A stretch of 64,000 nt of DNA, taken from Stichopus chloronotus. Taxonomy: Eukaryota; Echinodermata; Holothuroidea; Aspidochirotida; Stichopodidae. Positions 35,321 through 49,200 of the stretch are shown here, piece after piece (positions within the stretch are counted from its first letter, which is position 1; each line of letters opens with the position of its first letter). The position numbers and the translations under genes are program-made. The notes below the pieces were generated by a model that was not told where the DNA came from, made no database searches, and worked only from the letters and a program-made list of their open reading frames with translations. The stretch lies in the NCBI GenBank assembly GCA_021234535.1, contig CM037836.1, forward strand, positions 24,480,769 to 24,544,768, read 5' to 3'.

Positions 35321-36400
35321 CCGTTTACCACCTGTTCCAGTTCTGCTAATGTTTAGCCAAAAAAACTAAATCACTCTTTATTCTATCGTAATTTGCACTC
35401 AAATAAATGAAATTTCTCCTGAAAGAAAATTGACATAGATGTTATTTTTGAAATTGGTATCAAATGGAAGATATTGATGGAAGATTAATGATGAGGGCTT
35501 CTTTTTTTTGTCTTCAAACAGCACATCCTGCTTTAACAGAAAATCAGCTCTCACTTTAGAACTCCTACAACAAATTGTAAATGCTATGTTGATTCATATT
35601 TTCCAGATAATTTATATTGTGTGAACTCCAAAATGTGGTGCGACGTATTAATTCACATGATATTAAGGATGTATGATGGATTTATTTTTTTATTTCTTGT
35701 CAAAGACAGGCATAATGGTTGACGGAAAATGTAACATCCGAAACAACTTTTTTTGGAACCGTTTGACTTGTGGCCGAATTGACATATTTTCATGTCGTAT
35801 TTTTCTTCATAATCTTGTACATGATCTAAAATAATCTCATACATGTACTTGTTGACCAAAACAAATGTGAATATGACAAGCTCTTGCTCCTTTTTTGGTA
35901 GACCAACAAATGTGGTACCCTTGTTTGGTTAACAAAGTTCTGTTAACATTTGGCCATTTGTGTTCAGAGTACGTACAAAAGCAACAATTGTGTAACTTTT
36001 GTTAAGCTATGGGAGGTAAACTACTGTAGGACTCTACTACACAAAAGTAAAAAGAAATTCACCGAAATGTTTGCAGTCTTTGCATTTAAGCCTTTTGGTA
36101 CATGCGTTAGAAACAACTAAAGCCTCCAAGCCTACAGTATTATAACTACTCTGTTGTGCAGGTATAGGTGTGTGTTTTTTACCTTTTAGCTCTTGAGAAA
36201 TTACACCATAAAGTTGTCAGGATTCATTTTTGACACATCATGTACAATGTATTGTTAAATGCAGTTATCTTTGTGGTCCATCAATGAATGCTTAAACTTT
36301 TCACACAGTCAACTGTCCATAGGGGTTGTTCTTTTTTCTTTTTTTTTGTGTTCAGTTGAGTAAAGTGTGAACAATGAATATTTTTGTGTCTTTGTCTCAG

Positions 36401-36514
36401 AAATACAAAGGATTTCACAGACTCCCCCATGAGAAGCTTAAGCAGCTTCAAAGATGAAATCCCAGGAGGTGACTTTCCTCCACCCAAGGATGACGATGAA
36501 CACGTCGCAAAGTC
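36401..36514 (+). CDS. Hv1-like voltage-sensor gene, exon 2 (cytoplasmic N-terminus)
   Basis: 114-nt internal exon between acceptor TTTGTCTCAG and donor GTAAGT. It encodes residues 5-43: NTKDFTDSPMRSLSSFKDE, then IPGGDFPPPKDDDEHVAKS. This is a hydrophilic, acidic and proline-containing tail of the kind found before S1 in Hv1 proteins. Serine and threonine near residues 11-20 could be phosphorylation sites, but this is speculation. It joins exon 3 through the split codon TC|T. Confidence 0.7.
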
Positions 36515-39500
36515 GTAAGTGTGCATATTCATCAATCGGTATTGCATATTCTCTTTGTTGTGTAACTTGTAGCTAGTTTTGGTTTGCTTTTGTTCAGTTT
36601 GCCACCTGCATAGATAATCATAGCAGTTGGGTTTTAGAAGGTTTCCAGGCTCACAATGTACTTTTTACTACCTAGAGGACTACTTTGTCTTATTCAAGGG
36701 ATAGGAAAGTCAGCCTTTAAAGAAAAATTTTTGTTTGTTCTGATTTGACCTTAAGATTCTTCTGTTCAAGTTTCCACTCAGTTCATTCTCTTTTGACTGA
36801 ATGAGATCAAATGCTGTACAAATTACATAGCCTCAATGTATGTGAACTCATTTCTGAATCACTGTGTGAAGAATGTGAAAGAAATCAAAATAGAATTACT
36901 GACTTGTCCACACAGGTAATTACTATACCTCACTATGCACAGTGATTTGGGGCACAATCATGGTCTCTTTCCCTAGTTCTCGCCCTCTGTGATACCTCAA
37001 CGTTAGATGGAACCACATTGGAATCTTGTAGTGTTGCATCACCCCCCCCCTCATTACAACCTCACCCTTAGCACTGACTGAACTACAATTTGCTCCTTTA
37101 TGGGTTCACTTAGGACAGAATGCCTGACCTCTACAGGTTTTTGTAGCTCTAACAAGTGATACTGTAGATGTTAACTGAGAATAATAGATTGTTTAGCCTC
37201 CAGCTATGACTGTTACAGATGAGAGGAGGGGAAATTTCAACAGTTTTAAAATTTGGTTTTAGTGGGGGGAGCTGTAGTCTTCACATTTTGAGAGCTTCTG
37301 TTTTGGAGTGATCCCATTCAATAAAAAAATTAATGGATTGAGCTGAAATCTGAACCATAGATTATTTAGTCAATAAATGGATATAACTGATGTTTCCAAG
37401 TTCCATATTCTTTTGTAGTTCCAAACTTGTATGTATACAAAGCTTTGTGATTTTTTTTATTGCTCTTTACTTTGATGGTAAACAAGGTCTGTTACTGATA
37501 GTGACTTTGAAATGAGTGACAGTAGAGTATTGGCCAAGTAATCCAAGCCAATAGTAAGCTGTAAATGTTGTTTCAGAGAGATCTTAGTGACTTTCTAAAA
37601 CATTGTTAGAGGATCATGTCAATGCACCTGCCAGAGAATACTAAATCATGTAGAATCTTGTCAAGGACATGAAGGTGGCATTTAGTACCTGCAATCAAAA
37701 TAACCAAATTTGTAGTCTGCTTTATTCCGTTCAGATCATAAGTTTAGTCTTCCTCCACATTTCATCTCTCTCCGCATTCACATTCATAAGGTTGTGGTCA
37801 CTGGGATGGATGTTCTCACGCTGTTCAAGAGTTACCATCAGGGGTTGGTTCTGCTGAAATTATTATTTGCCCTAAACATTCTAGTTGCTATAGGCCAGTC
37901 ACAAAGCCGTTACTGTTAGTCTGAGGAGTTAGGTTAAGGTGTCAGTGATGATGGTATGTGTTAGGTTAGGGTCAATGTCCATGCAGTGCGGTGTAGGAGC
38001 ACAGACACTTTAAAAGTTTACTTTACCAATGAAGCCCCCCGTGACATAGATACTTTTAATGCTCCATTTTCAGTAGTTTGTCATGTTATTTTGGCCTAAT
38101 TCCACAATATCATACAGTAGACTGATTATTCTTGCTTGTGTACTGTAACTCAGACATACATGCAACAAAAGAACTCTCTCTGTCTCTTCTTTAATATGCA
38201 TGGTTGGAGCCAGTGTTTCCTCCTTGAAAATATTCATTGGGTCAATGTAGTAAATTATGAGTGAAACTGAGTTAATCTTTGTATAGCTGGGAACTGTGTC
38301 CACAAACATGTGCTCATCAGATTGCCAGACCATCAAAATTGCATCTTATTTTCTCCATGGAAACTGTGGTTGGAGCACGTATGTTCAATTTTAATTCAAA
38401 GCTTTTGGATCAGTCGGGTGATTATTTTCATGACAATATCATATGGAGTCTGTAGGACTAGGAGACATATTTATTACTTGCTAGTTCCCTCTCAGTGTAA
38501 AATGAAATTATGCTGTTAGAGTTCACTTTAACTTTTTAAATCATGTCACAAATCATGTCATCTTGCCACTAGCTGTCAACTGTTCACATTATGGAGGCTT
38601 CTATTTAGATTGCAAGTCTACCTTGCAATCAGCATATCAGACATTTGAAATTAAGGAAATTGATTATTAAAATGACACTCACAGAGCACTTGTCACATGC
38701 TTTTTTAATTTTTAAGAAAAATAGAGTCAAGTTTGGATTGAAAGAAAGTGAAAGCCTAAAGGAGCGATACACAATAATGCACCATAGTAGTGGACACAGA
38801 ATGATGTTTAGATGATTGCAGTTCACTGCAATTTTGCAACCTTTGTAAGTAAGACCTATATATAGTCCTACTTGGTGTACATTGTAGCCTTACAGAGCAA
38901 ACCAAGTATGTCCCTGTAAACTAGAAGAGGTTCTATTAACACCTTAAAAACAGAGAAATGCCCTTTTGTGTGAATTGCCAAATATCCAGTTGAGTATAAA
39001 CAAAGTAGATAGCATGGTGTTGAACACGATCCCATACCATTGAAGAAGCTAAGAGCCTATTGATTAACTCCTTTCAGCTCAAACTGTCACTCTTGTCCTC
39101 AGACAATGCTGCAGCCTGTAACCCCAATGGCAAACATTTACTCAGGCGTGTCATCTCTTGGCCCTTCAAATTCATCATCTTCTCTGTTGAAGCCCAATTG
39201 TGTTGGTGTCAGACCCCTTTAGCCCTCGCGTAATCTCTCGCCATTGTGCCTGTGGAGCCATGCAGAATAACTTGGTCATGACACTTACTAATTTGCACTG
39301 TCTGACTTTTACAAATTACAAGGTCATAGTAAAGAATTTAAAATTTAAGAGGATTGATTAGACTCCAACAATGGTACTGATCATCTCCAGGGTATACAGT
39401 ACTATTTTACCGATTCACCCATTGGACAGACTTGCTCCAAGTACTTAAGGGTAATTGTGATCGGCTGCATAAGTAGCCACTTATGTACATAGGTATAAAT

Positions 39501-39949
39501 TTGTAGCGTATCTGAGATGACTTTCATGCCCATAATAATACCGAAATTTATTTTGTCTTCTAGGTGTTACGTGTATCATCATTGGTGCAGACATGGACAT
39601 GTTGTTCTACCTCTGTCTAGTCCTAAATGTATTTCTAGGTGTTTTTCTGAACTTGAAGATGTCAGATACAAACTTTCCTGCTGTAGGCAAGGAATAGTCT
39701 TCTTAGGGGATCGACTATGTGTGGTCACATGGCTACTTTTTATTCAAAGTAAAATACGGCTAGAATTTAGAATCCGTGAGTCGTGACCGCACTTACACAT
39801 GTCACACACAATGTACCGCAATATGCTTGAATGAGCGTTGGTTGTACTGCCAGCAATAGTGTATACATACTATAGGGTTAGGGTATATGTAAGGGCCAGG
39901 GGATTGCGTATGTAGTGTGTGAATGTATCTTCCAACAAGCTTCAGCCGA

Positions 39950-40163
39950 AGTCCGTCTGGTAGCATAGTGGGTTAGGGATAGGTCTAGCTGTTAGGCAAC
40001 TGTTACTTTACCTACATGAGTTTGAATCTTCTTCTAACTTCTTTCCTTTCGTGGGTTTACCTGCTGTCATATCTCTCCATAGGTTTTCACAGGATGTCTA
40101 CAACTTTGTGAGGTAGAAGGAAAGAAAATGATCTCTGATACAATTCCACAAAAAAAAAAAAAA
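39950..40163 (+). mobile_element. tRNA-derived SINE
   Basis: An A-box-like TGGTAGCATAGTGGG at 39958 and a B-box-like GAGTTTGAATC at 40018-40028 are spaced as in a tRNA promoter (about 60 bp). An unrelated tail ending in 14 A residues (40150-40163) follows. The region between the boxes does not fold as a proper tRNA. Target duplications were not found. Confidence 0.55.
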
Positions 40164-43100
40164 CTTACAAAAATGGGCACAAACCCTGTTAGTCAATATT
40201 TTAGTTGTCTGATACCCTTTGTGGTCACAGGCTCTAAATTTGTACAAAAAATAATTTAAAAATTTGCAGAGAGCGTTTGTCTAATTTGTAGTCTCTCCAC
40301 AACGTGGCTTGCGCCTTCTGCGGGCATGCTGGCTTTTTTGCACCTGTGGGTCCGTAGCCCAGGTGAGATTTGTAGTGTGAAGCTTGCATATAGATACCTG
40401 ATCTATGAATATATTTTGTGCTGAATCACACACAATCAGGTGTATGTAGTGTAGGCCTGCAAGCTATGTCAACTTAACCAGTTCCCAGGTATGAATTTTT
40501 TTTGTTCTTGTTACTGTCTTTGTCCATATTTAAGTATGTCAGTGAAGGGTGGGGATAAATGTCACAAATGGGTCAAAATTCTTGCGCTCTCATTGTCAGG
40601 TGTTCTTTTTTAGGCACTGTGGCATTGTTATGAGAGTTCAACTTTTGATCAATTTATTGTATATATGAGTGTGTACGTAGAGTGTGAGTCATCAGTCACT
40701 GTTGTTAGTGCATTGGTCATATTTCATGCACTTAGCAGAGCAAGCTACAAAGAAACATTGATGTACAACAATCAAAGGTTTCTATCACCAGTATAAAAGA
40801 AATTGAAAATTTCATTAATACCAAACAGCTCTCTCCACTCACTGTTTTATCACACAAATTTCGGACCCAGTTACCTGACTTCAATAGTCGGTCGGGTACC
40901 TGGGAACCTGAAAATATAAATTCCGATAGGCTTCGGGTTTGTTGTGAAGTCAGATTTACACAACATTTTGCTTGTTAATATAGCACTATGTATCGCATGT
41001 TTAATAGCGCATGTAAGGGCATGGCAGGACAATGAAGTTGTTCTTGTACACTGTACATGCATTTGTTCACACATATGGTGTATGGTGATAAAGCTTTGGA
41101 CTCAGCCCTTGTACAATTTCAGAACCGGGTCCAGACGTCGCTTGTCGGGTGCCTGGGTATACCCGGATACTCGATTCAAACACCGTTGTCGGGGTAGCAA
41201 CATGCATTCTGTTTCCCTCATCTGTAGCCTATACTGTAGCTAATTTGAAGAATTTGGTGTGCAAACAAAAAACCTACACTACACGATAGAGTGGGTGGAT
41301 AATTGCAATGATTGGTATTCCAACTAAATAATCAGTGAGACAATTGCCAAGTCTGTACTTCACACTTAAATAAATGCTTATTTGAACCCCCCAGTGGTAA
41401 TTAAATACCACCCAGGCTTAAGTTTCCTTTTACATTATTGAGCCAGGAGATTTGGAAAGCAATAAGTGATGTGTTGAAGAGGATGGGAGAAATATTAGCA
41501 GTGAAATGGAATGTTCTGTATGATGTTAGCGAACACATACAATAGTATGGCCTCTGGTGGATTAAAGTATGTAGAAGCATGAAAATCAATTCTGGTCACA
41601 TCATGAAACTGTGGCATACAGTAAATATATCCATCCATGCTGCTTCAATTGTTTTTGTTCAGCACTGTTAATGGCATTGGCCTTGTGATTGCTTCATTTA
41701 CAACCCACACAAGGTTTAGTGCTGTACGTGAAGTCCAACCTGTTATACTGCGTCTTGTGCTTGTGTCTTGCATACTGTACGTCTGACATGTGCATATATA
41801 TGTCATCATGCGAGCTCCTCTGTGTAATCAATAAATTCAGATTCTTAATCACTTTAAGTGCTCCTGAGTCACTCTCCTGTGTTTTTTAAGTACTGTACAA
41901 TGCATACCAGCAACAAGTATAATTTGAACCATCAGAAGTCGATGGATGTTGATATCAGGTTTGCAGCAGGTGTCACGATCAAACTAATTGTTTTACATCT
42001 GTCTTAACGAATGTTTACATGCAAATCGGTGATGTTCGCAGGAACCAAACAGTATGTGTGGCATTGAAGAGGTCCTCCTTCATGTGTAATTTACATCGGA
42101 TCCCATGTTGACTGTAAATATGTTCCAAACTTGTAAACAGTTACAGACTTAGCATACACAAATTTTGCACATACGTTATGAGTATGACTGTTAATGTACT
42201 AAGTTGTCTAAGTGATAACTACTGTATATTGCCCACGATAAGTCTTCATCCACATGTAGTTCAGAGCCATGGGTGAATTTTCAGTACAGTTGCAGGTACT
42301 TTACGATATTTGTAGAGGTCTTTGAATCTTAAGTATTATTGAGGATGATGACCCTTTTGTTGAAAATGAGTATTTTGGGGGTATGACTCGCGATGCCCAT
42401 TTTGTTGCTATTTGATTTGTTGTATTTTGGTTTACTTTGGGTGACATTCCACTTGCATGCTGTAACAGAGTTAATGGTGGACAAAAAAACCTACACTCAG
42501 TTCAAACAAGTTACTTTTGGCACTACATACCAAACAAATGGTCTGGTGTTGACAAAAGTAATGATTGGTCTTCAAAACAATTAAAAGGAGAATAGGTAGT
42601 TGTGACTGTAAATAATTCAGGTAAACATTGATGAACTTTGATGGTGCAACATTCCATACTGTACATGTACCAACTGAGGAGAGGCAAAGAACACATTCTT
42701 ATAGATTACTGTATGTTAGAAGAAAATGGAGAGAGTTATGTTAAATGTGCAGGTCACAAACACCTATCCTCCTTTAAGATATCCAGCACTCTCAGATACC
42801 ATTTCATGAAATATATAAATATTTATATTTTTATCACAGACTAAATGTAAGTTTTCAAGCAATCAGTCAAGTTTATTTCTCCTGAATTGACACTGACTTT
42901 GATGTGACTGTGAAATCGTGTTTGTACAGATTGCTACAAGTTGCTGTTGTATTATGATGCTTTACAGTCTCTGCTGTGGATTGTGTTCTACTCTCTGGCT
43001 GTGACACACCTGCACAATTTTCCATTTGAACCATGCAAAACGTTGTGTTGGAATGACCAACAATTGAGTCACTGATTAAACAGTATCTGTTTCCCCGTTG

Positions 43101-45589
43101 AGTTCATATCATTTTGTCATGACATGCCACTTTTATTTCATCTCCAGTTTTAGTCAGGAACCGTATAATTTGTGTGATCATCACTTCCCAGTCAGAGCAG
43201 ACAGTGTATGAAAGATTGTAGCATACAGATCTTTGACAAAAGTTTTTTTTTTTTTGCATTTTCTGAAATCGTTATTGAATCATTGTCTGACCTTGTTGAT
43301 TTTTCTCATCTCATAAGTCTGACTGTAGGTTTGAGCTATGCTTTGGTAATGTAGACCGTAAAAGAAATGAGTTTGGAATTTGAAGATTGAACACTTCATT
43401 TGTAACTTGTGCTTGGCATTGCATAGATGATGTTTGAAAGAACCAAGTTTGCGTAATGATGCATGCAATATTTGCTTGTGTATTAGCCTAATATTTTAAC
43501 TGTTTGCATATGTACTGCTACAGTGTGCTATGGTTTTTCCCCACTTCAAATCTGCTCTGTTTATGATTTGTCTACAGTTGGCTGGTAAGGAGTACTGGAG
43601 GCCAATAAGATCAGACAGATTTGGTATCTGATGTGCTGTATTATGATTACAGCACAATATCCTGTCAGTGCTGCAGGTTAGAAATTAAGCAGGAGTGAGA
43701 ACACCTCCTTTGATATATATTTACATTTTGTCTCACACTGACAGACCCATTTGATTATTTGACCCATTTGATTTGCTATCGGCATGTTCATCACAGACTA
43801 CTGTATAGCATACCGGTATATAGAGTCCATAATCCATAAAAAAAATATGGATGACTATATTGCCTATTCTTACTTTTGATGCAGTGGGCATTTAGGTGCT
43901 GAACATACTGCAGTGAAACAATACTTCAGTCCGATTATGGTTTTGCTGTCTTCTATCATTTACAGACTTTTAACAATACCTGTCATAATTAACAGGTCCT
44001 GGTCCAGGTCCAGGTCCTTTTTCAGTGGGGGGGAAGGTGTGATTTTAACACAAGTGGAACATTGAACCCTACAGAATTCTGACCAACAAATTAAAATTCA
44101 CTATGTATGTTGCTATAAGTCTACTGTCATAAGCTGAGCGGAACTCCAGATCTTTTGGGGGGCGTGTTCGTCCAAACCCCCTAGATACGAGTCTGATAAG
44201 TGTACCCTTTGCAGTGTTAATTGCTTGCAAGTAACATGCCTACAATTTCAGCTGTACAGAAGTCACTGCATCAACTACTCTACCAATTAGTAAAGTTGGA
44301 TGGCGTACATGCGCACCAGTTGTATTTCACATTGTACGTGCAATTAATTGTATGACTCATTCATTGATCAAGTGAAGCCCAACGAAACCACCAAGTGTGT
44401 GCAAGAAAAGATCCCTAGATGTTCATTGTGCTGCGTGTAATATGTCATACCACAGTCTGGTAGAGGCACAGGTAGTTATAAGTCAAGTTGAAACTAAAAT
44501 ACACTTGGAGAATTTTAACTCATCTGAAAAGTGCCATGTACTATACGAAGATGACATTGCACCCAGCAAAATTTTTTTTTTATGCCATCACTAAGAAGTA
44601 CACAAATTGTAGCATACTGCACGCATGTCGGTTGTCGTGAGGAACGTTGTTCATTCAAGGATTCAGGTTTGTTCGAAAAATGTCTTTCACTAAAGGTTTG
44701 TCTGATTATTGTGTGAACCTTGTATAGCTGGTACAGGTGGCCTAGTAGTACTGATTGTTTTAACATTCAGTCTGCAGTGTTTTTGGCCTAGCTGTTTATA
44801 TTGAGTCTCTATATTTACAGAAGTGGCAGTGGCTTAAAAACAGGGAGCCGCAATTAAGATTGTAGTTCTCTGCTTAAATCTTGTACTCTTATGTGCTCGA
44901 CCAAGGATAGAATCAATTATCCTAGTAATTAGGAGATTTTAAGAAAACAGAATCAATCTCAAGAGAAATGGTAAATCAATAAACCCAGGTGGCCTTCGTC
45001 AGTGAAGTCAATCCAAATGACAAGGATCCCCATAGCAATGGATTGTGAGGGTTCCAAATTTGTTTGTTGATAATCAGAGAGCCTATTAACAGAAAGCTGT
45101 TGGTTGACCTTTTCCCATAACTGACAAAGTAAACAGGATTGTTGTATCGATAGTCCAGAGAGCCAGGCTGGTTACATGTCGCAGAGTGTACATTGCATGA
45201 AAGATTGACCGTAGGCAATGCAAATGAGAAAATGAAATTCAAAGACAAAATGTTTTTGAATGAAGGAAATACATGTAAATGAAGAAACACATTCAACGAT
45301 AGGCTCCAGTTTATGGTTATCTTCAATGGATTTGTCATTGAGTTGATATGGGACACACAGGTCAGCAATGTGTTACAAACTATACACAGCTGGTGAAACC
45401 ATGTAGGCACAGTAGTTGCACACCACAAGTGCAACGGAAACGTGGAAGGGAATCAGTGAGAACTTGAAAGGGAATCAGAACTGCTCTGTTACATCAGCAT
45501 GTCAAAGGACTTTTTGATCCATTGCCAATGTTTATGAAAAACAAAGAATAACCAACATACCAATTTCTCAGTTCAATCACCTGTAAACC

Positions 45590-46290
45590 CTTCTTGAGGT
45601 TTTCAAAGTATGACTTTTCCTGACCTCATGTGACCTGTGACCACCCCAAAACATGACAGAGATCATCTACTCTTCAACAGCAACCAGTGTCTGCAGTTTG
45701 AAGTTCTTGCAACATTCAGTTGAGGCTGTCAGACCTTAATCCCTAGTGACCTCTAATGACCTGTGAACTCCAGTATGGATGATGTACTTGCAACGGACAT
45801 TACATCAAGTTTGAAGTTTCAGCATCTGTCCCTTGTTTAGATACCATGTCTTCCAGGTTTTCCCCACTGACCTCACATGAACTTGACCTCAACTTGACAG
45901 AGATCATTTACTCATCAAGAGATACCATTGTTTACAGTCTAAAGTTCTAGCAACTTTCAGTTGCTTAGATACCTTTCTTCATAGTTTTCAAACTTTCCCT
46001 CTGGTGACCTCAAATGACCTTTGACATTCCTGGAAAAGCATAGAGGTCATCTACTCACAATTGACTAAGTATCACCTTTGAAGTTTGCACAACTTACAAG
46101 GTTTTTAAATTATTACCTCTACTGATGTCACTTGACCTTTGACCTCCCAAAATTTGACAGAGATCAAGCAACTTTCCTTTCATGAGATAATTTGTTTACA
46201 AGGCAAGGCATCTCACACACACACACACACACGTACCAACACACACCATCACCATCCCTAGATTTCTTTCCTACCTTCAGCAAGGAATAA
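45590..46290 (+). repeat. TGACCT-rich tandem repeat family, copy 2, with CA microsatellite
   Basis: Four or five diverged units of about 120-160 bp. Each runs TGACCTCA-TGACCT, then CATGACAGAGATCATCTACT, then TTTGAAGTTCTTGCAAC or a variant. The block ends with a CA run (46214-46232) and TACCTTCAGCAAGGAATAAAAA, the same terminus as the copy at 25235-25635. TGACCTTTGACCTC occurs at 46133-46146. Confidence 0.85.
46214..46232. repeat. CA dinucleotide microsatellite
   Basis: Uninterrupted CA run of 19 bases, inside the right end of the TGACCT repeat copy. Confidence 0.95.
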
Positions 46291-49200
46291 AAATGACATG
46301 TATGGTACCTTTGTCACCAAAATATAAATAAAAGCTGGACATTTATACTACTGTTAATGCAGGAAACATTGAAAGATTCATAGATGTTCTGTTATTTGGA
46401 ATGCATGTGAATTTAAGACTCAGTTTCAGTTGGACTATATGCCTGTATGGAGTAGGTTATATAACTCACACATGGTGAGGTCAATATGTTTGTACATGTG
46501 TAAGGACTAAGGATACAATATTGGGATGCAAAAGTGGGACATCGTAGTATAAAATAAAACCATGAATGTGATTCTTTATTTGATGCTACAAATTTTGGGC
46601 TAAATAAGTTTAAACAAATTGCATTAACATGTGAAGCAACATGAAGCTTAGCATGTTTGTATGGTTCTAAAAACAAAGCATAAATAAAAGCTGCTAGGGA
46701 TTTTGCTTTTGAGGCATTTTGCACATTTCATGTCTGATGACTTTAACAGTTCAGTTTGTGTATCTTGAGTTTGTGAGCTGTTATCAGTGGGGACTCTGGA
46801 CATCTCCAATTGTCTCTGTCAGTCATCGTGCAGCTGGTGTTTTGTGTTGATCTCTCCGGTGGCTAACATTGACTGGAACAGCAAAAGTGACTGTCCGAAT
46901 GTCCCGTAGACATACCAGTATTGGCTTTCCGCACATCGATATTTTTTGTAGCACTGACACATGCCAGCTGATGGATCTCCAATCAGCCTTAATTTTGGGA
47001 ATTTTTTTTTTCATCTCTGCTAGCGCTTTCATCTCGTGCAAGTGGATGATTGAGTGGGTTCAATTTCACCATTGTGATTTATTTTCTAGGAAGATGTATA
47101 GTATGTGCATGTGCCCTTAAGGTACAGTACGATATGTGTTACCTCTTGTTTGCTGTGTCATACTGTCCCTCCTGTCAGTACAAACATGCCTCCTCTGATA
47201 GCTCAGGTGTGATGCATAGTTCATAAAATCAAGTGTCATTGATTAATGAGAAGTCAACAAGCATATGCCTGGAATACTGTGAAGGTTCGGTCTGGGTACG
47301 TTTGTGCACATGCCCAGTTTAAACCTTTGTATGTTCAAAAATATGTCCTGCATACACTGTACACATATACAATGTACTCATGTATCATTTGATGTTGATT
47401 TTGGAAATTCAAAGCACAAGTCAGGGTCTTTGTTTTACTGCTTTTGCTGTAATTTAGAAAAACAAAATAAACCTGCAATATTGCAATTGCATAAATCTGA
47501 AAAACTTATAATTAACAACAGGACATTACTTTTCGTTGTATGAAGGTACGCAAAAAAGACGAATGAGTAGTTTTAAGTCTTCTTCAAGCATTATTAATGA
47601 TGATGTCATTCCTTTGTTCGAACTAGACAGTTTAAATGATGGCCTGTCATGATGGGCTTTTGGTTAGAGAAACTAATGGCAAGTTGGCAACATAAAGGAA
47701 GCCCAATTAGTAGCGAGCAAACTAAGTGGAATATTTTGAGGTTGTGATGAAATATCAGATCTGATCTTTTTGTGTTGATGTGGAATATACGAAGAACATT
47801 ACAGATAATGTACATTCATATAGTAAACATATGAAGGAAGAAGGGGGGAAGGGGAGAATAGAATGCATCTTGGCTTAGATCAAGTCTGTGACTATACCTG
47901 AAATCATGCAAGTGATTTTATATGTTGTATTGCTCATTACCAGTGTGCCTTAATTAGCCAAACATTGCAAGAGTGTCATTGTTCCTAACTTGCCATATTC
48001 ACTGCAGAAACATTACACGGTACTGTTCAAAGCTATGGAGATGATAGTTGATACACTGTATATTTATTTCTTTCTTGAAACAATAAAAACAATAAAATCG
48101 GTGCTATAGTAGTTGTAAATTTGTCAAATATCAAGACCTGGAAGCTTGGAAAGGAATTTCAGTATGACCAGCTTGTTTCAACAAAAGAGGAAATAACAAC
48201 ATAAACTGAAACTGCACTAGCACTGTATATATGTCAGAAATGTTTACCAGAAGAAAAAATGGGACTGCTTTGAAGTTTGAGGCACATGGGTAAAATTATG
48301 TAAATATTCGGTGATATTTGTTCCCCTGTGGCATGTTCCTTTGAAATAGTGAGAGCTATCGTCAATCCACCATTGGAATGTACCTCCCACCCATTTTGTC
48401 CATAAAAGGATTTGGTCTATGAACTTCATCTATTGAAAGGCTGGTACATAGAGGCTTCAGTTACATCTCTCTGAGGTCTCCTGATATATGTGCCAGGGCA
48501 CATAGGTCATTCCCAAAGAATACCGTTCATGCCCGGACGCTCCCTTCAGAGGTATTTAGCAGTCACAAATTTTGTACAATTTTAAGAACATTCAAAACTT
48601 ACTGTTCATCCATCACAATTGGACAAACTTGTAACCAATTTCATACTGTAGGTCGACTTCACCATGGTCGCAACTGATCAGTACTAAGGGCGCTGTATAC
48701 CTTGGCCTTACAGCATCTGTTGCAGCTCTCTGGTACAGTACTGTATGAATCCTTCTCAGTGCTGCCCTCTATAAAGGTGTACATTACCTGGTGTTATTGT
48801 CTACTACTCCGAGTGTACTTCCTGTAATACTTACAGACCAGTATTTTCTTTCATATGTGTCATAAATACTATAACCTTGGAATGGATTTCGTATTTCAGA
48901 CAGTACAGATTTATATTAATTTTGGTTTGGGAAGTAATCCATGCTGTATGATTGGAAACGATGAGAAAATGTCACTGCACTCCACAATAAAGTAGGTTAT
49001 GTATTGGATGCAAATATATTACCTACAAAAGCATAAATTTGCATTTTATATCTCAAAGTATATTACAGCAGAGTGGGAAAGAGTGTTTACTGTAATGCAC
49101 AAGTTTTCTGACAGACAGCAAGTTTCCGGTTGAATTTAAAAGGATGCCAGAAGCCTAAATTGACATACAGTAATCATGCACTTGTACTAAAACAATTGTT

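Larger units (their letters stand above)
31586..36400 (+). other. Intron 1 of the voltage-sensor gene
   Basis: 4.8 kb. Holds the inverted copy of the ~0.6 kb dispersed repeat (32720-33330), a low-complexity G/C-run segment near 34780-34870, and the terminal part of a TGACCT-repeat relic near 35250-35320. Elsewhere no feature is recognised. Confidence 0.55.

Noticed and set aside
44976..45434. 152-codon open frame on the minus strand
   Set aside because: Composition is biased to Ser, Leu and Asn without any motif, and it lies inside a long intron of the opposite-strand gene.
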